Shown here piece after piece: positions 13,556 through 26,286 of a stretch of 64,000 bases of DNA; within the stretch, counting starts at the first letter, position 1; the number at the start of each line of letters is the position of its first letter. The stretch spans positions 806,001 through 870,000 of the forward strand of contig JADFUC010001925.1 of NCBI GenBank assembly GCA_019722365.1, in the 5' to 3' direction. The notes below the pieces were generated by a model. It was not told the DNA's origin. It saw only the letters and a list, made by a program, of their open reading frames with translations, and did not search any database. The position numbers and the translations under genes are program-made. The DNA is from Lithospermum erythrorhizon. Its lineage: Eukaryota > Streptophyta > Magnoliopsida > Boraginales > Boraginaceae.

Positions 13556-13877
13556 CGATAAGAATGACAGAAGAATCAATTATATCAATAAACTCATTTA
13601 AATATACGCAAACTAGCTCCATATTTATAGTAATAATATCAAATACTTATAAGAATAATATTAACTTGATACTCAAGTTATTACTAAACTAATATGGTAA
13701 TAATAATAATTAATACTAATAATAACTTTTGAATTATCCCGATCCATTCAATACCTCCCTCAAGCCGGTGAAAGACGAACATCGTGAACGTCCAACTTGA
13801 AAATAAGATTTTGAGTTTGATAAAAAAAAAAAAAAATCTTCTGTGATCTTCAAAACTTCTTCATCCATTACTTATCA
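13556..13877 (-). repeat. 5' LTR of the small element
   Basis: A 322-bp LTR differs from its partner by substitutions and small indels, including a run of 15 A near 13820. This divergence indicates an old insertion. The primer-binding-like sequence follows directly on the minus strand at about 13545-13555. Confidence 0.8.
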
Positions 13878-13882
13878 CTTAC

Positions 13883-14767
13883 ACCCATCGACACCCCCAC
13901 CCAAAATCTACTCAGCGGTTCTTATTCTTTTACATCTACCGATCGGCCCTTATTTGCCTAAATTGTCCTTTTAAAGAGCATTGATTTTGATTTTGCCAAA
14001 ATTATGACGCTAATTTTATTTCGAAAAGCTTCAAAAGCGGTAGTAACACAAATTCCAAGCTTATTTAAAGATCAATAAATGACATTATTTAAAAATGATT
14101 TTCGTTAATTTTAGCCACTGTGGTCGGTGTACGAAATCCGGCTTGTTTCTATCTATTGTGGGACCAATAAAAGAGTTTACTTGCTTTAATCTCCTACTCA
14201 ACTAGGCTGCATTGCCAGCATGGGTATAAATTATAATTACATGACATCATCATAAATATAGTCCAATGACGAGGTAGGTTCACCAATAAAATTGGAACCA
14301 ATACCTTACAAATTATTTTAGTGACTATATGGAATGAATTAAATTAGATTTCAAAGACAATACAATTAACATAATCAGTAAGTTACTAAAATAATCTAAA
14401 ACAAATTAAATCTAGATCTCAACAAATCAATTTATACGATGGATATACTGTATAGAGAAATTAAAATAGATTTAATGAACACAAAGACATTAGTAATTTA
14501 TATAGACAAAAGACAAGTAATGCAAAGCATTTACACAATGGACACCTTTGGGGATATCCACAAAAAACTGAGGGGTTCCCCCAAACTGTAAGAAGCTTCT
14601 TTTAGTAATAGGTCAGTATATATAAAAGGCATTTAGCCTCCAAAAACAGCAGCTTTCTATGCTGCAAACCTACTGCTTAATTAAAACATGAACGATGATT
14701 ATTTACTGAAATGTTATATGGTCTCAAAATATCAATTATGCATAATTGTTAAGTTGAAACACCAGCT
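13883..14767. other. LOG 3' flank, intergenic
   Basis: AT-rich sequence holds no recognisable gene or repeat structure. The LOG 3' UTR and polyadenylation signals must lie in its right part (below 14767); several AATAAA-like sites exist on the minus strand but none can be chosen. Confidence 0.4.
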
Positions 14768-17700
14768 TCAGACCTCTTCCTCTTCCGCTTCCCATCTCAA
14801 TTGGGAGGTGATCTCATCATATTCTGGGACATAATCCTGTTTATGAAGGAAAAAAATTAATAAAGTCTACAAGGTTAAAATCAAAATGAAATACGGAGTA
14901 TTATGTCCATCATTATTTGATTGAACTAGTTAACTTTTTTCGATTTATTAAACGTGAGATACGTAAAATCGGGATCATTAAAGGATTAGGGGAGACCCTA
15001 ACTCCATAGTTGGTTCCATATCATCATTGGATGAAAGAATTATCAAGAAATAAACGAATTAAAAACTGGTAGTATAAGCAAATTGCATAATTGATTAAGG
15101 AAAATCAATGTTCGAACATTATCTAGTCAAACGCGATTGATTATTTAATTGTTCACGTGATTCATGACCTCAAATTGCTTTCTAATAAAAAGGAGCAAGA
15201 AAGTAACAACCTCCCTTTATTAACTACTTTCAGCTGAAAAATAGAACAAAGTTTCAACCCCTTAAAGATCGAGACAACAATAATAATGTGATTTTGGCTC
15301 TTCTTTGTATTAAACTCTAAAGAATGTGTGAACATTACTTATAGTACTCCGTATTATAATACCTCAAGCTGCCGGACCAATTGTTTGGCAGTGGAAGCAG
15401 AGACGATAATGCGACGTGCTATAGGAGAGATGAAGCCTTCATCAACGGCCTTGTCAATAAATGATAGCAAGGAATTGTAGAAACCATCAACATTCAATAA
15501 ACCCACCTGCATCATCATCAAAAACTATATCAAGACAAATATATATAAATAGCTAAATAAATTAAAACAAGTCGGTAGTACCACGAATTCAAGCCCTCTA
15601 AAAGTCCTAAATGTAATATAGTTTGGTGATATTCAGTCGTGTTGCTAACATGTCAATAGGTATTTAAAAAAAATATATTCGTTTTCTCGTATTAGCTGGT
15701 ACTGGGTGATTTCAAGCAACCACATTGTGTTCATATCCTCATGGCTTGTCGATATTTTATAAATTGATAGCTAAATTACTTTTGATGGGTTGACTGAGTC
15801 TTTTTACAATGTTTACATTGCACAATTAAACTTTAATTTAGTCCCCATTTAATGGAGATTGATCCCTTCATTGAAACTTCAAACTAAGTATGTAACATGA
15901 TGTTGATTGGAATATTAAATGAGAGATCCTTCGTGATATCTTGCTCTCCATGTGAACAAAAAACCATGCATTCACATGCTTTGATTCCTTTTCTGCTCTA
16001 GCAAGTAGTCTAGAAAATATGTTTTTTCCTTTAAAATATGAGTGGATGGTACTCAAGAGTGAACACGTAAATTAACTATTCCATCAAGTTGAGTAATAAA
16101 TTGATACTTACAACGAAATTTAAAGTAGACACGAAACAACCATTGTTCTAGATTATATAATTGACCAATCAATTAAAACATAGCGATGAAATAAATGTTA
16201 AGTCGAATTCCTCACAGGTTTGTGGTGGATGCGAAGTTGAGCCCATGTGATGACTTCCAGAAGTTCTTCAAGTGTGCCATAACCACCTGACGATGAGAAA
16301 GAAGTCTTACACCTTCATTCATCATATACGGAGTACTATATACATACAGTTTTTCCAAAAAGAATATAATTATAATAAATATTGAAGAGTGTTTTGATGA
16401 GTTAAGCTCTTGGGTCAATTCCGAAACAGCTTCCCTATTGGATGTTTCCACAAAGCCGGTGAAAGTCTTTAAGTGCTATCCGACCCCCATTCCACTTAGG
16501 CGGGAGCCTCTTAGGAGGCATTAAGACATGTTATGTTTTATGCTGTATTGATAAGTTAATCTGTACCAGGAAGGGCAATGAAAGCATCGGCATGACGAGC
16601 CATCTCAGCCTTCCTCTCATGCATATCTGATACGGCTCTCACTTCTCCAATTGTTTGACCAGTTATCTGTTGTAAAATAATTAACTGAGAATGTTAAAAC
16701 ATGTGAAATGATTTGTTGTAAATAATCAAGCAGTCTCGATCAATATCAGAAGATTATAAAAGCTACCTAGTTAGTTTATAGATATTTAAATCAATGAGTA
16801 AATGTGTAGGAGAAAAAAAAAATTGATTTACCTCTCTTGGCATGAGGGTCCTTGGAATAACTCTGCAAGGAAATTCAAATAATCTTTTTAAGTAAAGGCT
16901 AAAAAATGTTTTTTAGCTAAAATGTGTATAAAAAATTGGTGTAACCAATATGATGAAGGGTTTTAATTGATATGCACTAGAGGACTTGCTAATAAGTTTC
17001 ATTAACTAAATGGCTTTCACCTACTAGAAGTCTAGAATGAAATGGAAATGAGTACTTTTTTATACCATAAATGGAAATGAGTACAATATATTGTGTTTAA
17101 TGAAGGAGATAATTGAGGAAATGGTTACCAATAATGACGTCAAGTTGTATTTTGATCCTCAATACTTTAATATTATCATCGTAAAAGTTTAATCGCAGTA
17201 AGTTCTATAAATGTTATACTTTAGTCTTCAAACAAATCGAGTCAAATCAATTTTTTGTTGATTGAAGACTCAAGTATGTTAAGTCACTGGCTTTTTCTTC
17301 AAACCATGATTAATCTACATTAATAGGAGTAAATTATTTTGTTTTCTGCCAAGGAAAGTTCCATAGGACAGAACACTTTTAAATGTCACAATCCTGTCTC
17401 AGGCTTTTGCTATGTGTTCTACCTCTTGGTCTTCTTTTAATTAATAGAGGAACAAACATATGATATATTTTTCAATTTATTTTATTTTTAGACATCCAAA
17501 TAAAGCCATTAAAACGATGAAGTCAAATGGTCACAATACCTTTTTCTAGAGTAAGTAATAAACTCGTTAATTGTCACTAATCTAACAGTAGCCTGATAAG
17601 TTTCAACAAAACCTATACCTACTTGAAATATCAACTCAAGTAACACATAAACCAATCCCAACCTACAAAACAATGACCTAATTCAAGAAAGTTATTTGAT

Positions 17701-19764
17701 CAAAAGTGGCCATTGATACCATAATGTATGTCTGCTTTGGGCAGTTAAACAAAGAGAAATTCATTGGAAGAGGAGCTTGCATACATGGTCATATATCAAT
17801 AAAGTATAAGAAGCATAAGAGAATTATGATGGATGGAAAAATGTTGATCAAGTAGTTTAGGCTTCCAAGAGAAACAATAAAGAAAGAAAATAATGCAGAA
17901 ATGTTACCCTAGAACATGGCGCCCACCATCATGAACTGCTTGGGAAACAAGACCCATCAGACCCACGCTTCCTCCTCCATACACCAAATCAATCTTTCTC
18001 TCAACCTTCAGTTTACCCATTAACAAACTTGTCAACACGTGTCACAAACTCATCACCATGTTTTTACAATATCATCATTGTTGTATCGGTAAAAAATAAC
18101 AACGTCTATATAATTAGACCAAAAATAAGCATTAAATTTATACCCAAATCGATTAATTATAGATATATAATAGAAAAATATTATTAATACATCAAATTCT
18201 CAATAAAATATTCTTCTCATCATTCTTAACATAATCCATACCAAAAAGACAACAGCACTAACTATATTTCATTTTCCAATGTGGCCTAATGAGACATAAT
18301 AGCTCATGCATTAAAATGAATATATATAGTATTATCTCCATTTCATAATAGAAATCTCATATATATATTAAAAAAATTATTATAATATTGAGAATATATA
18401 AATAATTCGTGTAAATTAATATTTTTTATGCAAGTGAATCAATAGAAGATGTTATTCGAGTCGAACAAGACAAAATTGAACTTCGACCATTAATTTTTTA
18501 CATTAAAATTTCTTAAGACAACGCATACCTTGAATAAACTAAACTATTAAAAAAACTTTTTATTATAAAATGAAGTTCTATTATGAAATGGAAGGACTAC
18601 TAATATATTAAATCAAAGTTGAGTATTTGGAAACTATGGATGATTTATACACAGTTCAACTAGTTTTTAGTAGTTTAAAACTTTTATGGAACTTTTAATT
18701 TTAACGAAATGATTTCGCTTTTGCTTAAATAGTCAGAGCAATAAGTCAAAGAGACAGAAGTTTAAATACGGAGTAATTATTATCGGAAACATCAAAGAAA
18801 TTGAATGATCCATGCATGTCAGACAATTTTGTTATTCTAGTTGCTCTATAAACAAAAAATGATGAAGAGGAAGGTATGGATGCACAAAGCAAGAACACGC
18901 TCAAAACAGTCATCATACCAATGTGGCACGTTTGGTTCCCTACAAAATGGCCAACACATATTTTTTATATTTATATTTTACTCCGTACTTATATTACTAA
19001 GATTTTTTTTATACAAATCCCCATATCTTACTCTAAGATCATGCAAGAAAGCTGATAAACTGACAGAAGGTTACAGCTACAAATTATCTAACACAAACAA
19101 CCCACCAAAATTTTCCCAAGGCAAAGAAATTATAATGAACCCGAAGTGTCTATATAAACATGTTGAAGCTTTTTATATATGGTATAAACTCACATAACTT
19201 CCAACAAATAGTACCCAACTAAACACCTATGTTATTTCTCAGATTACAAAAATAAATGAAATCTACAAACACCAAATTTAAGTAAATTCAAATGGTTGAT
19301 ATACAGCATCTCAATCTAGCTAAACGGGATTTTTAACTAGTTAGATTGGATTCTAAATTAATCTTATGCATGTAAAATTATTAAACTAATAAAAGAATTC
19401 GAATATTTAAACAACAACAAAATAAACATAAAAAAGAATATTTTAAATAACAAAATTAAAATTTAAAACATAAATTATAGCTTAAAAACAATTTCACTTT
19501 ATATATTTAGATAAAACCTCACAAAAATTGGTATCGAGATAGCACAAAATTGAGCTATATTACATTGGAAAAATGAAAACATGTGATGACTGATTCAATG
19601 CATCAACAAAATAACTTGAAAATATTAGAAGTTAAACAAAATCAACGAATGTTTACCAATTCTTTGCCCAAATCAATAGCAGCTTCTTGATAGCTTGGTT
19701 TCTTCCCTGGACTGCTACCACAAAAAACACAAATTGTTTTGAACTTGGAATTGTTTTCTTCCAT
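14768..19764 (-). CDS. LOG: Cytokinin riboside 5'-monophosphate phosphoribohydrolase (LONELY GUY), 7 exons
   Basis: LOG enzymes cleave the ribose 5'-phosphate from cytokinin nucleotides (such as iP or tZ riboside monophosphate), releasing the active free base in one step in the cytosol. Exons in transcript order: 19657-19764, 17908-18005, 16832-16862, 16567-16666, 16216-16286, 15363-15506, 14768-14836. All phases agree and the 621-nt CDS gives 206 residues, typical for the family. It starts [18 protein letters not shown] (nucleotide-binding start of the Rossmann-like fold). It continues with [13 protein letters not shown] and the catalytic/substrate motif [18 protein letters not shown], which spans exons 4-6, and ends with an acidic EAEEEEV tail. 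Intron 1 is the longest and holds a MITE. No lesions were seen, unlike the other genes here. By gene neighbourhood it may correspond to Arabidopsis LOG7, but subfamily placement needs a tree. Confidence 0.96.
18332..18602. mobile_element. MITE in LOG intron 1
   Basis: The left terminus CTCCATTTCATAATAGAA is mirrored at the right end as CTTCCATTTCATAATAGAA in reverse complement, about 270 bp apart with AT-rich non-coding sequence between. Exact ends are uncertain by a few bases. It lies deep inside intron 1 (18006-19656). Confidence 0.6.
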
Positions 19765-20990
19765 TGGATTTTCCGACCTTTTCTTCCTTTCCTGTTCTTT
19801 CTCTCTCTAATGATTTCCTTGAACTGAGGAGATCAATGAGAAAGAAATAAACTAAAGTGGTCGTTTATCTTTTTGCCTAAGTTGTTCTCGTATTTATAGT
19901 AGTATTGTGTATGTAAAGGGGTTTTCTCTTTGTCTCCCATCTAATCTTTATGGCTGGACAAGCAACTACTACTAATACGGACTAATTAAAGTAGATACCA
20001 CCTCTGTTTTTGCGGATCTATAATTTTGTCAAACTATTAAGGGGAGTTTCATCATGCTTACATGTTAAATACTCATAGTCAAATTACAAATAAAATATAG
20101 TACTGTAGAACATATGAAATTAAATAAGGAAAGTCATGTACTACGTAACAGATTTTTTCATATCAAATAGTTTCTTTTATTGAAATCTTAACTTGTTTGC
20201 TTAATATATTAAAACTTTATTAGTGTATCGATTCTTAATTTAAAATATTCAACATATTGAGATTAGTAAGACTACATGCGTTATTGGCATTAAATTAAAA
20301 ATGGGTTGAATTCATTTAATGAAAAGTTGAAAGAAGGGGGTTGAAAAGTAGTAAATTTTATTAGTGCATCGATTCTTAATCGTGTTCGGCCTATATAGTA
20401 GAAGAAACGGTCTTTTGAGTTTTGACATTCTTTTGCCGGTAGGTCACGGTCACAACTCACAAGGAAGCCCAATAATGTATTTATAGTCTTTAAAATCTTA
20501 ATCTATGGACTCTATTCAACTCTTACTCTTAAGCTATACTAAAAGCTTCGATTACATTTTAAAAATAATTTAAATTGTTAAAAAGCATGATCTTAATATA
20601 TTATTATTTCTTGTTAATTTATGTACATCATGGTTGGAACTTAGATTTTTAGGACACTTTTATAACTTTTCTGTTTTCTAAATAAAGTTACACTAATTGT
20701 GTAAATTACAATATAAATGTATAACCGGATGATATCACAAACCTCATATGATTAGTACTCCTTTCTTTCCTAAAATTATTTTTAACTTATTAAATATTTG
20801 TTATGAAACACATAAAAATATAGTATTTTAAACATATTTTACTATGAACTTGTGGGATCAAAGAGTATCTTTTTGTACTCCCTCTAGAATTAGCTTCATT
20901 GTCTTGACCCAAGTACAAATGGGGCAAGCCTATTTTTAACACAACTCAATTCAAAGTGCATATTCAATGAGTATTTATTTTGTACTTCCT
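19765..20990 (-). promoter_or_regulatory. LOG 5' leader and upstream region with TATA box
   Basis: On the minus strand a TATA box ACTATAAATA lies at 19891-19900, about 130 bp upstream of the LOG start codon. A purine-rich AGAGAGAAAG leader (19795-19812) lies between them. Further upstream only AT-rich intergenic sequence is seen, with partial MITE-like 'TACTCC' ends near 20755 and 20876. Confidence 0.55.
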
Positions 20991-21147
20991 TCATCCTAAA
21001 ATAATTGTTTCATTTCAATTTTTTGGTTCAAACATTGAAAATTTTGAACATAAATTCTCATTAGCCGGTAAGAAATAATATAGTCACGCTGGTATCTTAT
21101 TGTGATTCGCTTCAATATATATTTTTGAAATATCAACTTTATAATTT

Positions 21148-22800
21148 CACTACTAGAAAAAAATGCACTCCATGGCGGTCGTGAAACCCCCCCCCCCCCC
21201 CCCGACACCTCAAACCAGATTTGCATGGTCATTTCGCTTTTTTTATTATTTGGGCCTCGTGGGTGTCTTTTTACGCCTTAATTAAAAAATTGAAAATTAA
21301 TGTATTTACTCGACACCAAACCGACGCCTCCTTCCGTCTAAAACAAAAATAAACCCACTTTTTGGCGCTTTATTTTTGCCACACCACCTCCACCCCCCGC
21401 CTCCCGACCCCACCCTTCCCTCCCCCGACACCGATCAACGCCACCACCGAACACCACCGCCTCTACCCACCTCGACACTACTCACCCCACCAATAAAAAA
21501 AAAGGTTCAAGTTTTCATTTTTTCGCTTTTTTCGTTTATTGTTTTAATTATTTCGATTAATTATAAATTCTAATTCTTTTATTAATTATAAATTTAATTT
21601 GTTCTTTAATTAATTTTTATTTCGATTATTCGTTTTAATTTGTTAATTTGTATAGCTTATAAGTTTAATTCATTTTAATTCGGGTTTTATTAGTTGCATT
21701 GAATCGAAATTGATTGGTTTGTTTTTAATTGATCGAATTGCAATTGGAATTGTTGCTCGATGAATTAAACTGACTGAGCTTGAAATTAGATTAGATCGAG
21801 CTCTTTGATTTGCATCTAATCGATTTGAATTTCATTTAATCAATGGAATCGGATAAATTTGAATCAGTTCTCGAATTTTGATTTGATTTGAATTATATTC
21901 GAAATGGAATCGAGTTTGAATTAGATTTGAGTTTGATTGTTTGAATTAGATCGAATTGGCTCAATTTGATTTGAGTTCAATCAGCCCGAATTAGATCGAC
22001 CGAGTTTGAATTAGATTTGCCTGAATGTTGTTTGAATTATATTGAATTCGATTTGAATTAGATTTGAGCTCAATTGAGTCCGAATTAGATCAAATCGAAG
22101 TTTCAATTAGATTCGAAGTTTCATCGTTGTCAATTGTGACGGAATTGAAGCTCAATTAGATTTCCGAAGCTCAATTAGACGAATTGACGGATTTGAATTG
22201 AATCGAGTTGAATGATGCTGTTTTTTAATTTGATGGAATTTGGAATTGAAAACGATATTTTTATGGCCTCATGGGCGGTAAAAGAGTAGTCGAAGGCGTT
22301 ATGATGGATAATTGACGGTCGTCAAGAGTTTGAAATTTATCCTGACTCTCGCGATTTGTGCTCACATCGCCCATGCCGAGATAGCAAGTATCTACTTATC
22401 GGATTCCTCCGAGGATGATATCTACTTGTTAATACTGCCGAGATTCCAGTACTTTCGAATTCATTCAGAGTATTTACGAGACGCCTAATTTGCATTAGTC
22501 AAGATCGTCACACGCCCGACGAGGCAAGAGATACATCATCCATTCGAGGTCAAGCGACGAGACTACATGCCACGCCTTAGTCCCAAGAGTAATGTTTGGG
22601 TACGTCTGGAGAAGTCTGTGTCATCTCACACTGGCCGTGGCTGCGAGGACGGTTGCCACTTGCCACCCTCGCGAGCCGCAAGGCATTTTATTTATTGAGT
22701 TTATTCATTAATATTTATATTTATCATTTATATCAATCAAATCTTTTGTTTATGTTAGGGCTTGCTTGGGAAGGGCAGATCAAGCCGAAATGTTAAGCAG
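21148..22800. mobile_element. CACTA-like transposon end with decayed transposase-like sequence
   Basis: CACTACTAGAAAAAAATGC at 21148 is the typical terminal sequence of plant CACTA (En/Spm) elements. It is followed by a run of 17 C (21187-21203) and a subterminal region with GACGCC-type boxes. On the plus strand at about 22325-22395 a broken frame shows EFEIYPDSRDLCSHRPCRDSK. This resembles the Cys-containing 'transposase-associated' N-terminal domain of CACTA transposases, though that match is tentative. The opposite terminus was not found, so the right boundary is arbitrary. Confidence 0.45.
21540..22260. repeat. Degenerate low-complexity repeat (GAATTAGATTTGA-like)
   Basis: About 700 bp is built from imperfect, irregularly spaced copies of GAATTAGATTTGAG / GAATTAGATCGAATTG / TCAATTTGATTTGAG. 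No constant period is evident by eye and there is no long open frame. It lies inside the CACTA-like region. Confidence 0.6.
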
Positions 22801-25520
22801 GTCAAGATTCTACACCATACATGACCAAAGCCAAGTATGATGGTATACGGGAAGGCTTCGCAAGTATGGTGTTATAAAAAAGCTGAAGCGAATCATGAAT
22901 TACTACCAATTTTATTTATTAATTATTTATCTCCTCGCCACACTCGTGTCGGGTATCGAGCATCATTGCTTTCGTCTCATTTTCAAGAAATATTTCAATT
23001 TGAAAATAGAGATATTTATATTTAACATTGTGAAAAATCAAATAAGCCAATCTGTTTGAAATGGAAAGAGTTTATTTTTTAACTTATATATGCCTTGAAA
23101 TAGTTTCACCTGTTTAATTTTTAGTTCCATTGGACTACAACCTTTTGAAGTATGATTCGATGTTCCATGGATTACAGACAAAAATCATTGCGCTTTTGCT
23201 TGATTTATGCATTTTTCATTTGATTGATTTGACTGCTGTAAATATTTTCTTACAAATTGATTTACTCCCTTTCATTCTCTTTCAACTATTGGTCTGTCAG
23301 AAACTTCGAATCCCTTAACCACTCGTGTGAATGAATGAGTTGCGATTTTGTACAAAGGATATGCATGATATTACAATATGATTTTTAGTATGGATTAAAC
23401 CGTTAACAATTAATATGATACATTTAAATATAAATAATTAAAAATGTTGTCCGTTTTATTAACGATGAAATTGTAACATCGTATACATTATTAGAGGCTA
23501 AATTTATTATATACACCGCCTCTAATTAGGATCAAACCTCAACCCAATCACATTTATTGGACTAAATTGAAAATAAGTAAACCCTCCATCCCATATGTCT
23601 AGATGGTTAACCAACTTCATCAACTGATGGTTTTAGGGTAGAGTTGGAGAGCCTGATTGAAATCTTGATGTACGGAGTATTTTATTAAATGAAGCAATGC
23701 ATCACAAGTTCACAACTCCTATAATTCATCTCTCTTCTTCCGATAAAATGTGGTACTAAAAGTTTTGTTCAGTGAAGTACTAGCTAGAACTCATGATGAA
23801 GGTACTGCATGCAGAGACATGAGACAAGAATGGACGTGTGGATTAATCATCCAAAATGTCAAGTGGGACGACAAATCGAAGGGGGATTTGTGACATATGA
23901 GGACAACTGCATTTAAGAAATTGGAACACTAATTATGAAAACTGAGAACCTGGCCTGCTCATGCATATCGGTCTTTATGATTGAAACTTCAACCTAGGGT
24001 GATACGTTAATCGTGCTCTTCAACTATAAAAGACTTGGTGTGACGCGCTTAACTAGCCAGATCGATAGCTTTTCTATAAACCAATTCATACGGCGCCGTT
24101 TGCAGGTTTCTAACCCACACGCAGCTTTCTAATATCGTAAATGCCATAACAAGCCTATCGCTTCTTACAATTGAAATGGCGCCCGAACTAATCAAAATAG
24201 ATAAAACTTTTATAAAGAATCCTGGCCCCAATCGTTAATATTTAATCTATAGCCCAAAAACCTAAAGGAATTTTTATGAAATATAATTCCGCTCTATCAA
24301 GATTGACCTTAAACCTTTCTCACTGACACATCGCTTATGTTATTGAGACAATAACCTGGACACCGGATTTATTTACATGAGTTTAGGCAATCTTGGAGCT
24401 TATTGTAATGAGCTATGTCGCTTTTAGCATGGGTCACACTCAATATAATTTTGATATCAAATTGGTTGCAAAAGAATCAAATTGGTTGCAAAAGAATGAG
24501 ATGGAGAGAGGGACTGTGAAGAGAAGAGGAAGGTGGAATCTGTAATAAAAAAAAAATTGCTCTAAGCGTACTAATCCTGTAGAAAGAATCAGAGCCATAA
24601 GACAAGCATTTCTGGCTTCACGCAGCCATGATTCGAGAGCTGAACCTTATATCAAAGCCTGGTTAAAATAAACGCCTAATTACTCCATCAATCGGCACAT
24701 TCCACCATTAAATCCTCTTTTCAGATCACACTTATTGAAAGCGACTGATAAACCGTTAACAAGGACGGCTTACATTTCTAATAAAATAAATTTAGACCCC
24801 AATAAATTTAGCATCTTATTAATAAAGTCCATTTCATAATCCCTTAATTTGCGTAGTTATTTAATACTTCGTGGTCGTATGTATATACATAATTACATAT
24901 GTCAGCATTCTATAATATTGAATTAGATTAAATAACCTACTTATTCAGATTCATCGATACTTCAACAAATATTTGAGAAATCATATAAAATATTAAATCT
25001 GATCCATTGCTTATATTTGATCGTCTCTAGGATATCTGCATATTTAATACTCCGTATATATTGCTTTAGATATTGTGGTTGAAGATATTGCCTACCATAA
25101 ACTTCTATTCTCGTGGCTCAATTCTGTTTATTAGAAATAATCAATTAATAAGGAAGATATCACAGGCTGTGTATATCTCTGAGATAATACAATTATACTA
25201 ACTAGATTTGAATATATGCCAGTATAATTGGAGTATCTACCAATCTACTAGTTAGATTCTATCTATGTCCACTACATTCTATAAATAAAACAAGCAATTA
25301 ACCTGCACAAACATACAATAAAGATCTCGACATTATTTTACGGTGCTGCTCGACTCTCCTATGAAGAACCTCGTGATGCTAAGGCTTTTTGCTTAAAAAC
25401 TCTCAAAGATACCTGGCCGCCAAGCACTTATTACGCCGATTTACCTCTATATATAACTCCGCCGACATTTAATAAATAGAAGATCTTTGTAATAAAATTT
25501 CAACCTTTTAATAAACAAAT
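22801..25520. other. Intergenic, no recognised gene
   Basis: AT-rich sequence with two TACTCCGTA/TACGGAGTA motifs (23671, 25048) and a perfect 20-bp tandem duplication at 24458-24497 (unit TCAAATTGGTTGCAAAAGAA). Around 24049-24231 the minus strand is open for 60 codons with mixed-GC, coding-like composition, but no family was recognised; a retroelement fragment is possible. Confidence 0.4.
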
Positions 25521-25623
25521 ACAAATGCTATTTCCAATTTAAATAAACGTTGTAATTGATTTTTCTTAAACAACACAAATGCTATTTCCAATTTAAATAA
25601 ACGTTGTAATTGATTTTTCTTAA
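25521..25623. repeat. 54-bp tandem duplication
   Basis: ACAAATGCTATTTCCAATTT and the following 29 bases occur at 25521-25569 and again, identically, at 25575-25623. The lack of divergence shows a recent local duplication. Confidence 0.85.
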
Positions 25624-25983
25624 GGCAAAACTTTGATAGTTATTTTTATTTATCATCACCTAGTTATGTATAAAAATGATATTCTTGAATTAGTTTTTTA
25701 CAATATATTAATTTATAATCTATAACATATATAAAATTGTAAATAAATTTTGTATTTCTTTTATTTTCACACTATTAATCCCTAAATTATCCTTTTCTCT
25801 AAAAATTAGTCAAAAATATAGTTCATAAGATATACTAAGAAAAGAATACTAATACTTATACTAAACTAATATTAAACCCAATTTTCTTCATCTATGCCCT
25901 ATTAAATTAATATTAATCATCAAATATAATACAATTCTCCTCACTCTTAATGCTTTTTTCTTCTTATTATAATGTCCTCACTT

Positions 25984-25991
25984 AATGCTAC

Positions 25992-26030
<39 letters not shown>

Positions 26031-26106
26031 TATTATTATTATTGTTATTCTTATTGTTACAATTATTATTATTATTATTATTGCCATAAGAATAATAATA
26101 ATAATG
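25984..26106. repeat. (TTA/TAT)n microsatellite
   Basis: A trinucleotide run of ATT/TTA units begins at about 25990. It is interrupted near 26045-26065 and 26080 and then continues as AATAATAAT to about 26106. The open frame across it is only a poly-Tyr/Ile artefact. Confidence 0.9.
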
Positions 26107-26286
26107 ATACATTATTCATTTGTTCCAATAAAATACTCCATTTATCCAAAAATAATTATCCAATTCTATTTAATAATTAGAACTACACTTTCCTAAAATA
26201 TTATTCAATTCTATATTAAACAATACTTGGATTAAAAATATTATACAATGAAGACATGTCGAACCAAGAGATATTAGATCTCAAAA

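Larger units (their letters stand above)
12365..13877 (-). mobile_element. Small non-autonomous LTR retrotransposon, complete with target duplication
   Basis: A 1,513-bp element has two similar direct LTRs and an 885-bp internal part with no coding capacity. A perfect 5-bp target duplication CTTAC is at 12360-12364 and 13878-13882. Read on the minus strand, the LTR starts TGATA and ends TATCG. The 5' LTR is followed by TAGTATCGAGA, a near match to the tRNA-iMet primer site TGGTATCAGAGC, and the 3' LTR is preceded by the polypurine tract GAAAGGAGA. The internal part contains a local duplication (13215-13310). Size and content fit a TRIM-like or internally deleted Copia element. Confidence 0.85.

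Noticed and set aside
18841..19197. 118-codon plus-strand gene
   Set aside because: It lies wholly within LOG intron 1 on the opposite strand, has low-complexity AT-driven composition and no recognised domain.
25972..26196. Small Tyr/Ile-rich protein
   Set aside because: The open frame is just the translation of a TTA/ATT microsatellite.
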